Made by a program: the position numbers and the translations under genes
Assembly: GCA_958430865.1 (NCBI GenBank)
Contig: CAUDNR010000236.1
Coordinates: 30,302-94,301 of the forward strand
Reading direction: 5' to 3'
Origin: Entrophospora sp. SA101
Lineage: Eukaryota > Glomeromycota > Glomeromycetes > Entrophosporales > Entrophosporaceae
DNA: 64,000 nucleotides
Part shown: positions 46,261 through 56,826 of the stretch, piece after piece
How the letters are laid out: every line of letters starts with the position of its first letter
How positions within the stretch are numbered: position 1 is the first letter of the stretch
The notes under the pieces: model-generated
The model's input: only the letters and a program-made list of their open reading frames with translations
Database searches by the model: none
What the model was told of the DNA's origin: nothing

Positions 46261-46272
46261 AAAACATGTATA

Positions 46273-46445
46273 TTAATATTAATTCTTATGTGACTGTTGT
46301 ATGTGAAATTGAAATTGAAATATTATGGAATGGGGTGAAATTCTGATTGGCTAATTTGAATTTCACATATTAATATTAATATTAATATGTAAATTTGAAT
46401 TCCACATATGTGAATTGCGAATTCACATAATTTCATTTTCACGTA
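46273..46445. repeat. ATGTGAATT / TAATATTAATATT palindrome-rich patch
   Basis: Contains TATGTGAATT-GCG-AATTCACATA (10-bp arms) and TTAATATTAATATTAATA. Could be a small fold-back element; clear ends not found. Confidence 0.35.
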
Positions 46446-46449
46446 AATA

Positions 46450-46795
46450 CAACATGACGTTACATCATTTCCTTTATTCTGAATCTAGTATTTATATGGA
46501 ATAGCACAAAACGAGAAGGCACTCATGCAAGCTCAAACGACTTTAGTATTAGAAGCATTAAATCATGAATTCAATTCAATCAATGATTCTTTTTGCCAGC
46601 GACTGGGATATTACTACAAGAGTATCATTCAAGCTTTCCAGTTTTTTTTTCTCAGAAATCTAGTATTTTGGTTATGGCGGAAAAGATATAATTAGAATTT
46701 GAATTTTTGGAACTGATCGAAACTCAACATTACGAAGAAAATCAAACGAAAAAAGTTCATTTTTATTGATTTATGTTAAATTCATAAATCAATTT
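46450..46795 (+). repeat. dispersed repeat, copy 1, with decayed coding sense
   Basis: Similar over about 345 bp to 52413-52760 (shared GTTACAT.ATTTCCTTTATTCTG, ACAAAACGAGAAGGCACTCA, TTTTTACCAGCGACT/TTTTTGCCAGCGACT, TATGTTAAATTCA). Copy 1 reads LEALNHEFNSINDSFCQRLG then YYYKSIIQAFQFFF in one frame. Family unknown. Confidence 0.7.
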
Positions 46796-46908
46796 TACAA
46801 ATAAATGGTATTAATATCAACTCGCAATAATTAATTCGTTGCGTCAAACAAACATACGATTCATATTTATTACTCAAAAACGGATCCAAAAGTAAAATCA
46901 ACAAAATA

Positions 46909-47751
46909 ACACCCTAGACAAAAGTTTTCGAACACCTATTTTTACTGATTGCGTAAAACTACACATAATAATTATATATAAAATTAATATATCATTGATG
47001 GCCTAGGTTTTAGCGAATATGCATGTAAATTTTGATATTCTTAGAACGTCTAGAAATATTTTAATCAAAAGAATCCAAAATTCAACGAAAATTGCCGATG
47101 TCATTTTTTGTTTCTCGAATTTACCCAAATTCTATATAATAATAAAAATAAAAAATTATGTCAACTTGTAAGCTTAGATTATCTAGAATATGAATGCAAA
47201 ATTTTGTGATTTCTGGCTAGCATAAATAATTTATAATAAAATTAAAAAAATTAGTAAATATAAAAAAATCAAAAATTTTAAAAACGAAGAGGAAAAATTT
47301 TGAGCCTTCATGAAAGCACCTAATTGGTCTTCACAATCTTAATCCAATCGAAGATTTTTGGAGTGAATTAGTGAGGTGATTAGATAAGCGAACACAATAC
47401 CCAAAAAATGCCAACGAATTGGGATCTTGCTTTACAAGAAGTATGGTCAAGAACTCCACACAAAACTTACTACAAATTAATAGAAAGCATATCTAGAAGG
47501 ATTGAGGCATGCATTTCTAGTAAATGGATGGCCAACTTGATATTAATACAAATAAATATTTTGTTGATCATCATCGTCGAGTTTCGGGTTTTTTTAATTA
47601 GAATTTTTCTAGACATTTTAAGAATACCAAAACTTACATATATATTCACTAAAACCTAAGCTACATTTTGATAAAATTTCATGTATAGTTATTATGTGTA
47701 GTTTTGCGCAATCGTTGAAAACAGATGTCCGAAAACTTTTGTCTAGGTGTG
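46909..47751 (+). mobile_element. internally deleted Tc1/mariner element with transposase remnant
   Basis: Ends ACACCCTAGACAAAAGTTTT and, reverse-complemented, CACACCTAGACAAAAGTTTT, flanked by TA (46907-46908, 47752-47753). The similarity of the ends extends about 130 bp with mismatches. At 47329-47530 the plus strand encodes LNPIEDFWSELVR then, after frame changes, WDLALQEVWSRTPHKTYYKL and IESISRRIEACI, the C-terminal part of a Tc1-type DDE transposase (canonical LNPIE.LW..L....R). The N-terminal DNA-binding domain and first two catalytic acids are gone. Confidence 0.88.
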
Positions 47752-47753
47752 TA

Positions 47754-48720
47754 TAACTCTGATAGGGGTAGGATGAGGGTCTAATAGTGATTTTCAAAAA
47801 CTTCACACACTTGTTAATATTGATTAGTGCCATGCTGCATTACCGAAAACGCGTTACCAACACTTGCGTAATAATAATAATAATAATAATAAATATGGAT
47901 CAAAAAAAATTTTTTCCTTCTCGCACCAGTTAGCCCTAGAATCCATGATATATCTTTGGCAATATTACATCAGGATATTTTTGATATATTTGTCAATTAG
48001 GAATTTGTTAAATGACAACAGACAGGTGTTCAAGACCATTGACTTCTATGTTCAATTAATTATCTTCTCCCTCATTTTTAGTAATTAGATTTATTTTTAT
48101 TTGTAAGCTGTGGGTGTTCGATCAAGAAAAAAATCTTAATTAGTGGATGCATTAACCTGCAATTTATATAAGATAGAAGAAAAGGGTAAGTATTAATTTC
48201 CCTGCCAATCCATAAAATTTATTTAATTGCATTTTAACCAATTATTTATGTTTCAGTTGTTTTGCATTGTATTTGGTTTCTATAGTTGTTTCGCCATAAT
48301 TGACTGCACTGCATCTTTAATGCAATGCCATAATTAGTTGCCAAAATTATCTCCGTAGTTATTTGAACTATTTAGGCCAAATGGCATATATTATGTTCAT
48401 TCATATAAAGAATATGTAATTATTGCCATAATCATTTTTCCTCCCAACTATAAACTCGAATAGATATATTTAGACAGTCGTAATTGTTACACGTGCCATA
48501 ATTCAATGTTACACGTGTTTTGGCAAAACAATTTGGGTTGCGGTAAAAATTACTCGAGAAATGAACATAATCCTCTAAAGCAAGTAAAGCAAGTAAACCT
48601 TGGAATAATTCCGCCAATAACGAGACATTTTTCAAATACAAAAATATTGTAATGAAGATTGTATAAACTTTCATCATAAGAAAAATCATGTATGCTTGCA
48701 TTGCACATGTGATAAATCTT
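47754..48720. other. stretch with no gene seen
   Basis: (AAT)n at about 47868-47892. Short frames (47864-48088, 48432-48701) lack motifs. Confidence 0.4.
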
Positions 48721-49420
48721 ACTGTACAAAAGAAGTCCTGTCCTCTATCCAGGTGAAGATGAATTTTTGGATGGCAACAACGGTAATGGTGGTGGTGTTG
48801 ATGGTGGTGGTGTTGATGACAATGGTGACAATGGTGACGAAATTATGGTTATGGTAGCAGTAACATTAATGATGATCTTAATAACAATGATGGATGACTT
48901 TGATGCTAACGAAGTAATACCAAAGTAAGCTTAAATTTTTTATTGCGTATTATTAATCTAATAAAATTTACAATAAATAATATTAACCGTTTCTCATTCA
49001 TAGCTAAGGAAGATAAATTGTAAAGATCAGATCATCCCCACAAAAGTCGAGAAAAATACCTTGCTCTTTTCAGGTCATCATTTCTTGCTCGTTTTCCAGG
49101 TTTATTTTTTTTTTGACTACACTTTTAGCAGATTAAATAATTAACTTCCATAATACCCTTTTCCTTTTTATAGAATTGTGCGCCTAAAAAAAATTGAATC
49201 TTATTTTAGACGTGAAGGCACATCGGAACTCCACTTTTCAGATGCAACAACATGCGTTAGAACTAAAATCTGTATGTGAATTGTATTTGATTTTTTTTAT
49301 TTTAAATAAAAATATATGCATAAACATGCCTGTGAATGAGATATTTTTAACTGAAGATGATTTATGTGATTTTTTCATTTTACGGATGAATGGTTAAAAA
49401 TTAGTCGGTACTTGAAGTAG
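48721..49420 (+). other. low-complexity and coding-like debris
   Basis: 48750-48925 is GATGGTGGTGGTGTT-rich (would code Gly/Asp/Asn/Val repeats). At 49194-49397 a frame LDVKAHRNSTFQMQQHALEL is followed by hydrophobic and acidic text (EIFLTEDDLCDFFI). Probably remnants of a broken gene; no family named. Confidence 0.25.
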
Positions 49421-49739
49421 GTCTTTTTTAATTATTAATTTATTATTGATTAATCAATAATTAATCAATTTATCAAATATTCAGATCTTTAATAAAGCCA
49501 AGAACACCTTTCTTCATCTGTACCAATATATAATAATTTGTTGGAGCATCTTGGAAATAATCTAACAATAATCACAATTAATAAAATGTTTCCAGAAGTG
49601 GATGTAATAAACTCAAAATATATTACGCCAAAACAGATGAATCCAATTGCTACAAGTAATATACAGTATATAATTTAAATAATTATGGAAATATGTTAAA
49701 TTTTTTTATTTATTCATCTATCCATCCATTTCTTATTTA

Positions 49740-50275
49740 TTTAGTCTTGGATCCTCATTTATAACTATCATACTACGAAATTCAAAAATGGACATATAGA
49801 TTTATCACAACTAGCAGATATATATTATTGCAATACTGCTACATCACCAACGCTACAACCAACACCAATGATTTCTTTTCGTTCTCATTTGGATTTAATA
49901 ACTAATTCTCAAAATGAGGATGAATTGATAGAATATCTCGGTAACCAATTGTGAACTTTAAAACTGATCCATTACAATGGTGGAAGGTAAGACAGCAACA
50001 ACAACAACAATAAAATATCCAATAATTTTTTTCGCCAACAATAACAACTTATGGTTATCATAGATACATGAGGCAACATTCCCAAATCTTTCAAGACAGC
50101 ATGTGACTATCGCAATAACAAATAAGAATTTTATTTATATACATATGCCAGTTGAAAGAATCTTTCAGTGGGTGCTGTTTTATAACTAAAAGACATGTTA
50201 TTTTAAAAAGGATACAATTCATGCTTGTATGTCTATAAAAACTGGATAAAGGATAAATGTATTAATAATAAATAA
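49740..50275 (+). pseudogene. hAT transposase relic (C-terminal dimerisation domain)
   Basis: At about 49840-49950 the plus strand encodes TPMISFRSHLDLI and DELIEYLGNQL, then a stop and, in another frame, DPLQWWK (near 49967). After an intron-like GGTAAG..TCATAG segment come IHEATFPNLSR (50068) and MPVERIFQ (50146), then TKRHVILKR. This is the D..WW......FP.L...A...L..P.....ER.FS core of the hAT dimerisation domain, in order. Stops and frame changes show it is dead. A hAT MITE lies 0.8 kb downstream. Confidence 0.8.
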
Positions 50276-50753
50276 TAAAGTTAATAAGCTTTTGTAAATG
50301 TGTGACTTGGATACTGACTTGATTTGACTCGTTTGGAGCTCTACAGACGATTATTTATATAATTTTACTTGATAAAGATTATTTTTATATTCGTTTTCAT
50401 TATGTAAAAAAAAAATTTTTGAAAAATGAAAAACAATCCCGTCGAAAGCTACCATGTAATAGTAAGTATTAAATATTCGCACATAATAATAATAATACGA
50501 ATAATTTATTTTCTATGGCATAGCATTTGATTGTCCCATTTTACAACTCAAATTTTTTTTTAAAAAAATCAAATGGACTCAACAATATTAAGAAAATGTT
50601 TTAATGAAATGTAAAAAAAAATATATGCAACCCAAACATAAAAGATTTTCATGCATCCATCATAACTGCAACAAAAAGAAAATGGTTATTATATTTTATT
50701 TTTAAAAAAATAAATATCAAAAATATTCTCAAGTAAGTTGAACTAAACTATTA
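50276..50753. other. spacer
   Basis: Nothing recognised. Confidence 0.35.
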
Positions 50754-50809
50754 TTGCATTATTATTTATTTTTGAATATATATTACTTATCAATAATTAT
50801 TATCTTTAA

Positions 50810-50942
50810 AAGATTTTTGTATGCATGTAAAATTGAATTAGACAAACTTACCGGAATTGATATATTGAAAATATTAATTACAGCCGATGAGCTTGATCTT
50901 GAATCACTTTGTCAGCAGAAAATTTCTATAATTTTTACATAA
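50810..50942 (+). pseudogene. BTB/POZ domain fragment
   Basis: After a TTTAAAAG splice-like site the frame encodes RFLYACKIELDKLTGIDILK and ILITADELDLESLCQ. This is the last part of a BTB domain (canonical YIYTG.I.L......DIL.LL.AADEL.L..L). No other BTB exons or partner domains (Kelch, TLDc) are visible, so it is a fragment. Confidence 0.65.
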
Positions 50943-51070
50943 GCGTTTTTTTAAGAAAAAGTTCATAATAATAACACTAAACAATAAAATTGCTGTTGCA
51001 GATGTTTTTTGCTATACAATTAATTAATACCAATCCTTATTATAATTATGATTTAAACATGTATGCAAGT

Positions 51071-51247
51071 CAGTGTTGTGACCAGAAACTTCCCGAAACG
51101 TTTCGGAAAATGAACTTACACTAAGCAGAAAACTAAAACTAAACCTAAACATAAACATAAACTACTAATCTAAACTAGTTTCGGGTGGTTTCTGTTAATT
51201 TCTGTTTCTGGTTTTTCCTAAACTCAGAGTTTCGGGTCACAACACTG
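51071..51247. mobile_element. hAT-type MITE, copy 3 (177 bp) with 8-bp TSD
   Basis: Same family as 21618-21790. Ends differ by one base in 20. Perfect target duplication ATGCAAGT at 51063-51070 and 51248-51255. Independent insertion outside block A. Confidence 0.95.
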
Positions 51248-51255
51248 ATGCAAGT

Positions 51256-52085
51256 AAAATTTATTGTGGAATAAAAATCATCCTCTTTATAAAATTTGCT
51301 GCACCGCGCTTTTTTTTTCATTTTCATAAAAAGTAGAAATCCGGAGTCTTCATACCAATCCCAAGACTTTCGTATGACAAGAATACCGGATTTATCAATA
51401 AAATTGTTAATAATAACAAAGAAATAAAACATTGAAACACTGTGTCCATGAACAATTTTTATTAATTCATCAAGTTTTTTTGTATAGCGCATAATAGTAT
51501 CTCAAAATCTTTATTATTATATATTATTTTACCTTGTACTATACTCCAGCTTTATTATTACTTCTATAATGCTTCTGGTATTTCAATTAATACACAACCC
51601 ATCATTAAAATTTATTTTAATAATAATATGCACCTTTTCTAAAGAATTATAAAAGGAAGCTTCCTTTTGAAACAAAATTCACCATGCCGTTGCTTTGCAT
51701 TTATTACTTTAATTATTAAAGTGATGATAAAATTAATTTGATCAATAATGAAGACTTCTTTCTAATATAGAAAAAATTATGTTTTTACTAAAATTAAAAA
51801 ATGAAACGAAAAAACACATCCTTAAGCCTAATATAGACAATACAAGTTTATTATTGGCTAGAGTTATACAATAAATGTAATGAATGACCACTAAAACAAC
51901 ACTACTATCACTACTATTTCCTCTACTAATTTGAGATTGAATTCCGAATCGTGTAACCAACTTTTTTTATAAAAGGAGTATGGAAAATTCTTCTCATTAT
52001 AAAATATCATCGAAAAACGAAAATATTACATTTTTAAGAAATTTTCAAATAAACAATCCACAACAAAAATCAATCCCAAAATATA
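51256..52085. other. stretch with no gene seen
   Basis: Minus-strand frames at 51175-51492 (running into the MITE) and 51742-51960 lack support. Confidence 0.4.
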
Positions 52086-52090
52086 AAAAT

Positions 52091-52370
52091 GATTGTAAAT
52101 GAGTCAATAATAATAGGTTCGATAAACATTGTTATGCGAGTAGTTATAGAGAATGCGGTGAAAACATCGAACCTCAAGCCTGAATCTCAAAATTTGGTGA
52201 AACATGTAGAAGATGTCTCTGGATATGTACAAAAACTGAAAAAAAAAAGCACCTAAATCTTATGAGAAATTTCAAACAATTAAGAATAACATTATCAGCA
52301 ATGACAAGTTAATTCAAAACAACAATCCTTTGCTAAACTTTATTTTATGCAAAATGGTAAGTTTATATAT
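52091..52370 (+). pseudogene. short coiled-coil-like fragment with frameshift
   Basis: An ATG-opened frame encodes NIVMRVVIENAVKTSNLKPE and SQNLVKHVEDVSGYVQKLKK. In a poly(A) run the sense shifts frame to KSYEKFQTIKNNIISNDKLI. Composition is protein-like but no family is recognised. Confidence 0.3.
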
Positions 52371-52412
52371 ATCTGAAATTTGTATATTAATTCTTAGTGT
52401 TTTATTACGTGG

Positions 52413-52760
52413 TGTTACATTATTTCCTTTATTCTGGATATAGTATTTATCTAGAATAAAACAAAACGAGAAGGCACTCACGAGAGTTCTAACGGCTTTA
52501 CCTTTAGAATTATTAGTTTATAAAACGGTAATGAAATTCAATTCAATCAATAATTATTTTTACCAGCGACTTGGGCTATTATTACAATAGTATCATTCTA
52601 ACTTTCCAGCTTTTTTTTTTTCAGAAACCTAATATTTTGGTTATTGCGGAAAATATAATTAGGTTTTTGTATAAGAAATTCAAAAAAATTTTTGGAACTA
52701 GTCGAAAATTCACGATTAGCAAAGAAAAAAACTACATTTATATCGATGTATGTTAAATTC
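52413..52760 (+). repeat. dispersed repeat, copy 2
   Basis: Counterpart of 46450-46795 in the same orientation, with many point differences and small indels. Its longest frame (52571-52756) reads through the repeat but is not conserved in the other copy, so it is not taken as a gene. Confidence 0.7.
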
Positions 52761-53325
52761 ACATCATGAATATATAAATAAACCAAAGATAGATGCATAT
52801 TATGCATATAGATTTTTATTTAAATGGTAAACACACAAAATCGACAAGTCTTTTCCTAATCAAAAACTTCACTATCTGCCCCACTAATTGCAATCACAAG
52901 TAATATTTGCAAAGTAGAAAGTTGAATACGATTTCTAATTCTAGTTTTGATTAAATTTTTTGTTGTGAAACAATGCCTTCAACTACAGCATTAGAAAAGG
53001 AAATATTTAAAAATATACATACGAGTTTTGAAATATTAGGATAAAAATCGAGCAATTTTTTTTTATAAAAAAAAAAGAACAGAACAACGCATTGTACTGC
53101 TGTATGTTCAAATTTATATGCGTATCCTGTGCATATTTAAGCTTTATTTAAAATCTTTAATGTAAATGTGTGCAGGAATATTTTGATTATATCTGCACAT
53201 TCCAAACAATGCATGTACTTGTGCAAACTAACTTTAAATACTGCAAACACGCGGTTCATATCTACTAAGGACGGATAGCGGAGTAAATAAATTAAATCAA
53301 CAAAATGCATACCTATGTTAAGTAA
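52761..53325. other. stretch with no gene seen
   Basis: Nothing recognised. Confidence 0.4.
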
Positions 53326-53855
53326 AGGTTGGAATTCTTAGTCGACTACTAATTGGTCAAAATTTCTTTAGTCGACTTAACTTTTTTTTTTTAATAATAG
53401 ATAATAATATTTCATTTTGTTTTTTAATTTGCAAATTACGAATTCATTTCCATTTGAATCTTTCACTTTTTCAAAACACATCCACACAAAACCATGTGTT
53501 ACGATTCGTTTTTTAAAGGTCTTCTGGAACCACCGCTTAAATCATTGGAACTTGAAGCCAATGAACTATTGGACCTTGTATCGGAAGTGTTTATTCGTTC
53601 ACATGTAAAATTATCATCAACAACACCACCATTATTGTTGTCATTATCATGTTGATGGTATTGATACTCTTCCGCATAGAAATTTTCCATTTTGAATGGT
53701 AAAGCACAAAACTTGTAATTGGTCAAACAATAATAATAATATTAGCATAATATTAGTATTAGTATTAGTATTAGTAGTATTAGTAGTCGACTATTAGTTG
53801 TTCAAAAAAAAAGTTTAGTCGACTATTTTAGTCGATTCCAACCTCTAATTTTAAT
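53326..53855. mobile_element. about 530-bp inverted-repeat element with AGTCGACT ends
   Basis: Left end AGGTTGGAATTCTTAGTCGA; right end reverse-complemented AGAGGTTGGAATCGACTAAA. Both arms contain two AGTCGACTA motifs and a T-run. No target duplication could be fixed. The interior has a minus-strand frame (53499-53726; MENFYAEEYQYHQH, Asp/Asn run, SSNDLSGGSRRPLK) that may be captured or transposase-derived. The GGTTGGAA start resembles hAT-like non-autonomous families. Confidence 0.6.
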
Positions 53856-54186
53856 CACAATTCGTTGATGCATTTTAATAATAGTATTAAATGTCTCTTA
53901 CATTTCTCTTCTCCTTTTTTGGCAATTGACATATTATTGCTTATCTAATTATTCTAATCATTGTTATTTATGTAGGAATAAAGTGCAAAAGAAAATTTTC
54001 AATATCTATTTATTTATTTTTAAAGTAAATGACATACCTAGGTGAACAAAACTATAAATATTCATAATAATGTAATTATTTGGACATGTATTTCTACTTT
54101 TGTTTACAATTGGATACGCTAAACAAATTTAACTTTGAGGGTCAGATTATTTTCGGTTTATTAAAATTTTTGTTCATATGATAAAG
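53856..54186. other. stretch with no gene seen
   Basis: Nothing recognised. Confidence 0.4.
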
Positions 54187-54519
54187 CTATATCTCAAATT
54201 TGGTTGCTACACAGTAAGGGCATCGAACAAGGGTGTGAAGACATTCAATTTTACACCCCTTATTACATGGATCTGTATGACTAAAAAGTAACATGTGCAC
54301 CACGGACACTGGTGTCCATACATCATATAACAATCTCAAAAGCCACAGACACCAGCGTCCAAAATGACATTTACACCAGTGTCCACTGATCAACAAATCG
54401 CAGGAAAGTAAAATTTCCCGATTAATTATATATATAGAATTTATTATTTTAATCCTGAAATAAAAGATAATTCTTCCAGTTTTATCCAAATATGCTGTTG
54501 TACAATTATAAATTACCAA
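54187..54519 (-). CDS. questionable Cys-rich frame over a GACACTGGTGTC repeat
   Basis: A 110-codon minus-strand frame (alternative, non-ATG-like context). Its C-terminal part has Cys/His spacing (HTDPCNKGCKIECLH, RCPYC) that could bind zinc, but its middle is produced by repeated GACACCAGTGTC-type DNA. No family recognised; may be chance. Confidence 0.15.
   Translation of the reverse strand: MVIYNCTTAYLDKTGRIIFYFRIKIINSIYIINREILLSCDLLISGHWCKCHFGRWCLWLLRLLYDVWTPVSVVHMLLFSHTDPCNKGCKIECLHTLVRCPYCVATKFEI
54296..54390. repeat. three GACACYRGYGTC-type palindromic motifs
   Basis: GGACACTGGTGTCC, CAGACACCAGCGTCC and CACCAGTGTCC occur within about 95 bp, in a region clearly less A+T-rich than its surroundings. 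Could be part of a transposon end or a protein-binding cluster. Confidence 0.5.
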
Positions 54520-56210
54520 AATTTAGGTAGTAATGTTAGCCGGCCAAGGTTTTTCTACTGGATAACATCGTTAAACTTAGTTTTAGAGAATATTTACCCA
54601 AAATAGCCGAGAAATCGATCACTCAACTAAATGAAAAATCCTTTTCCAATGTTACGCATAGTAAATTATTAATAAAGGAGAGAACCATTAAATTTAAATT
54701 CATTCATTCCTTTGTATTGAGTATGCTGCTGCTTGCAAAAAGGAAAAAACATTTAAATCACGTACTTCTGAGGAGGAAAAAAGTTCTTTGAAAATTTTCT
54801 TTATGATAATGAGAATAACAAAATCAATTAATGAAAGCGATAATGAATCAAGCAGTGATAGTATAAGATCGCATCCGAGTGTAAATTAATGATTAACTTG
54901 AAGATTGTGGTCTTGTCGTCATCATTAAATATGGTATCACGTCCAATTCACAATATAATAATAATACAATTTATTTTATGCGATTTAAAGTGCTAATGAT
55001 TTATGCTAAAGTGTAACTTCCATGAGTATATAGTTTCACTATTGTACCTTGATAGCGATTCTTGGCGGGTGCCCTCTTAGATGTTATACCCTTATTTACC
55101 AAGTCAGGAACGCTTTACAATGAAAATAACTTGCTAAAAGAAAAAGAAAAATAAAAAGAAAAAATTAATAAAAAAAAATTGAGACAAATATAAAATATGG
55201 AAAAAAAAAAATAATTACACACGGGATTAGGTTAAAGATGGATTTATTATCATAATAATAATATAAAATTCAATGACAAGGATAATGACAGCTTTTTATG
55301 TTAGATGATGTATGGTTACACCATTAAAATAGTAAATGAAGAAACATTTCAACAATCAGAATTATCAGATGATTCTACAGATTTTGAAGTTATGAAACCA
55401 ACATCTATTCCTACTAAACTTTGTGTACAAAAATCAAGTATCCAACTAAGAAACATGATTTACGATGTAAAAAAATGTTTAAAATTAAATTTTGTTTTAA
55501 TTAAATCTAAATAAAATCGAATTTTGTATTTTTGTCATCTTTATCATAATTTGAGTTTTGACTTTATCTTTTGTCATTTTTCGTCACATGTGCCCCATTT
55601 GACGAGATACTTTTACACTCCAAAATATTTTCGTCACCCAACCTTGAAGCGAATGAATGATTTTAAATTCTTTCTTTTAAATAGAATTTAGAATTAAATA
55701 AATGACGTAAATTATAATCCTTCATGACAATTTCCGTGAGTTAATTATTTTTATTGGTTCATTACGTTGATTGAGTAACTATTAAATTGAACTCTTGAAA
55801 TATTTCCGTGTTGATTTTTTTCTTATCTTCTGACAAGCTTTCCATGATCTACAAATTATTATTTCACGATAGTGATAGTGAAGTAAAGTTGATGGATACA
55901 GATTTAGTTAGATTCTAAATCGCAGTCGTTCTTCAGAATGAATTATAAGTATCCTGTAAATCATTCTGTTTACTTGGGAAATATACTACGAACTAGCTGC
56001 ACAAGCAAAAAAGAAAGCCAGAAGATAATGGTTAAACAACAAACCAACTAAAACTCCAATTATAAATCCAGAAAATCAAGTAAAATGTTTTTTTTGTGTT
56101 AAATTTGTCACGAAATCTTTCTGCTGATCAATATGCGGTCAGGACCAGATGACTCGAGCTGTACTACTGTTATTTGGGGTAAACCGGTTCCGAGGTCTTC
56201 TGACCAAATT
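54520..56210. other. stretch with only coding debris
   Basis: Short plus-strand pieces, such as FKSRTSEEEKSSLKIFF near 54760 and 55305-55514 (QQSELSDDSTDFEV), are broken and unidentified. No gene accepted. Confidence 0.35.
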
Positions 56211-56224
56211 TAATATTTACATAA

Positions 56225-56261
<37 letters not shown>
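56225..56261. repeat. (ATT)n microsatellite
   Basis: About 12 units. Confidence 0.9.
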
Positions 56262-56578
56262 GTCTCCCAGCCCCCATTTACTAAAGAATCTTCGGACTAA
56301 AAAGCCTTAGTTTGTGTCACTATGAAGTTTTGCAATAAGAATTTTTTTTTTGCTTAGCGAATTATTCTTAGTTTTAACCATTAGAACATTAGAATGTCTT
56401 GTTTTCTTGAATGGTCATATATATTGAGAAAGACCTACATTTTATTAGCTGGCTGTACAATGTACTCAATATATTCGTAAAACGGTACACAGATCAATTC
56501 TCAATAATCACGTTACGATCAACAAGAATGTCCATTATGTTCAAGTGTTACAACTTTTTTTTATTTTTAAAAAAAAAT

Positions 56579-56773
56579 ATGTCGCCTCGTCATTACAATA
56601 ATAATCATAATAATACTTGTAAAAATTGTGATTTTTTAAATAGTCAAGTGAAACAAAAAGATGGTTTATTAGCGTCAAAAAATGAAAAAATAGCTGAACT
56701 ACAAGACAATTTGATCAAGGCCCAACAAGAATTACTCCAGCTATTTAGACTATTAACTCCAGCACAAGCACAA

Positions 56774-56826
<53 letters not shown>

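Noticed and set aside
52120..52145. GGTTCGATAAA as a tRNA B-box
   Set aside because: No A-box or cloverleaf around it; no tRNA or rRNA gene was recognised in the window.
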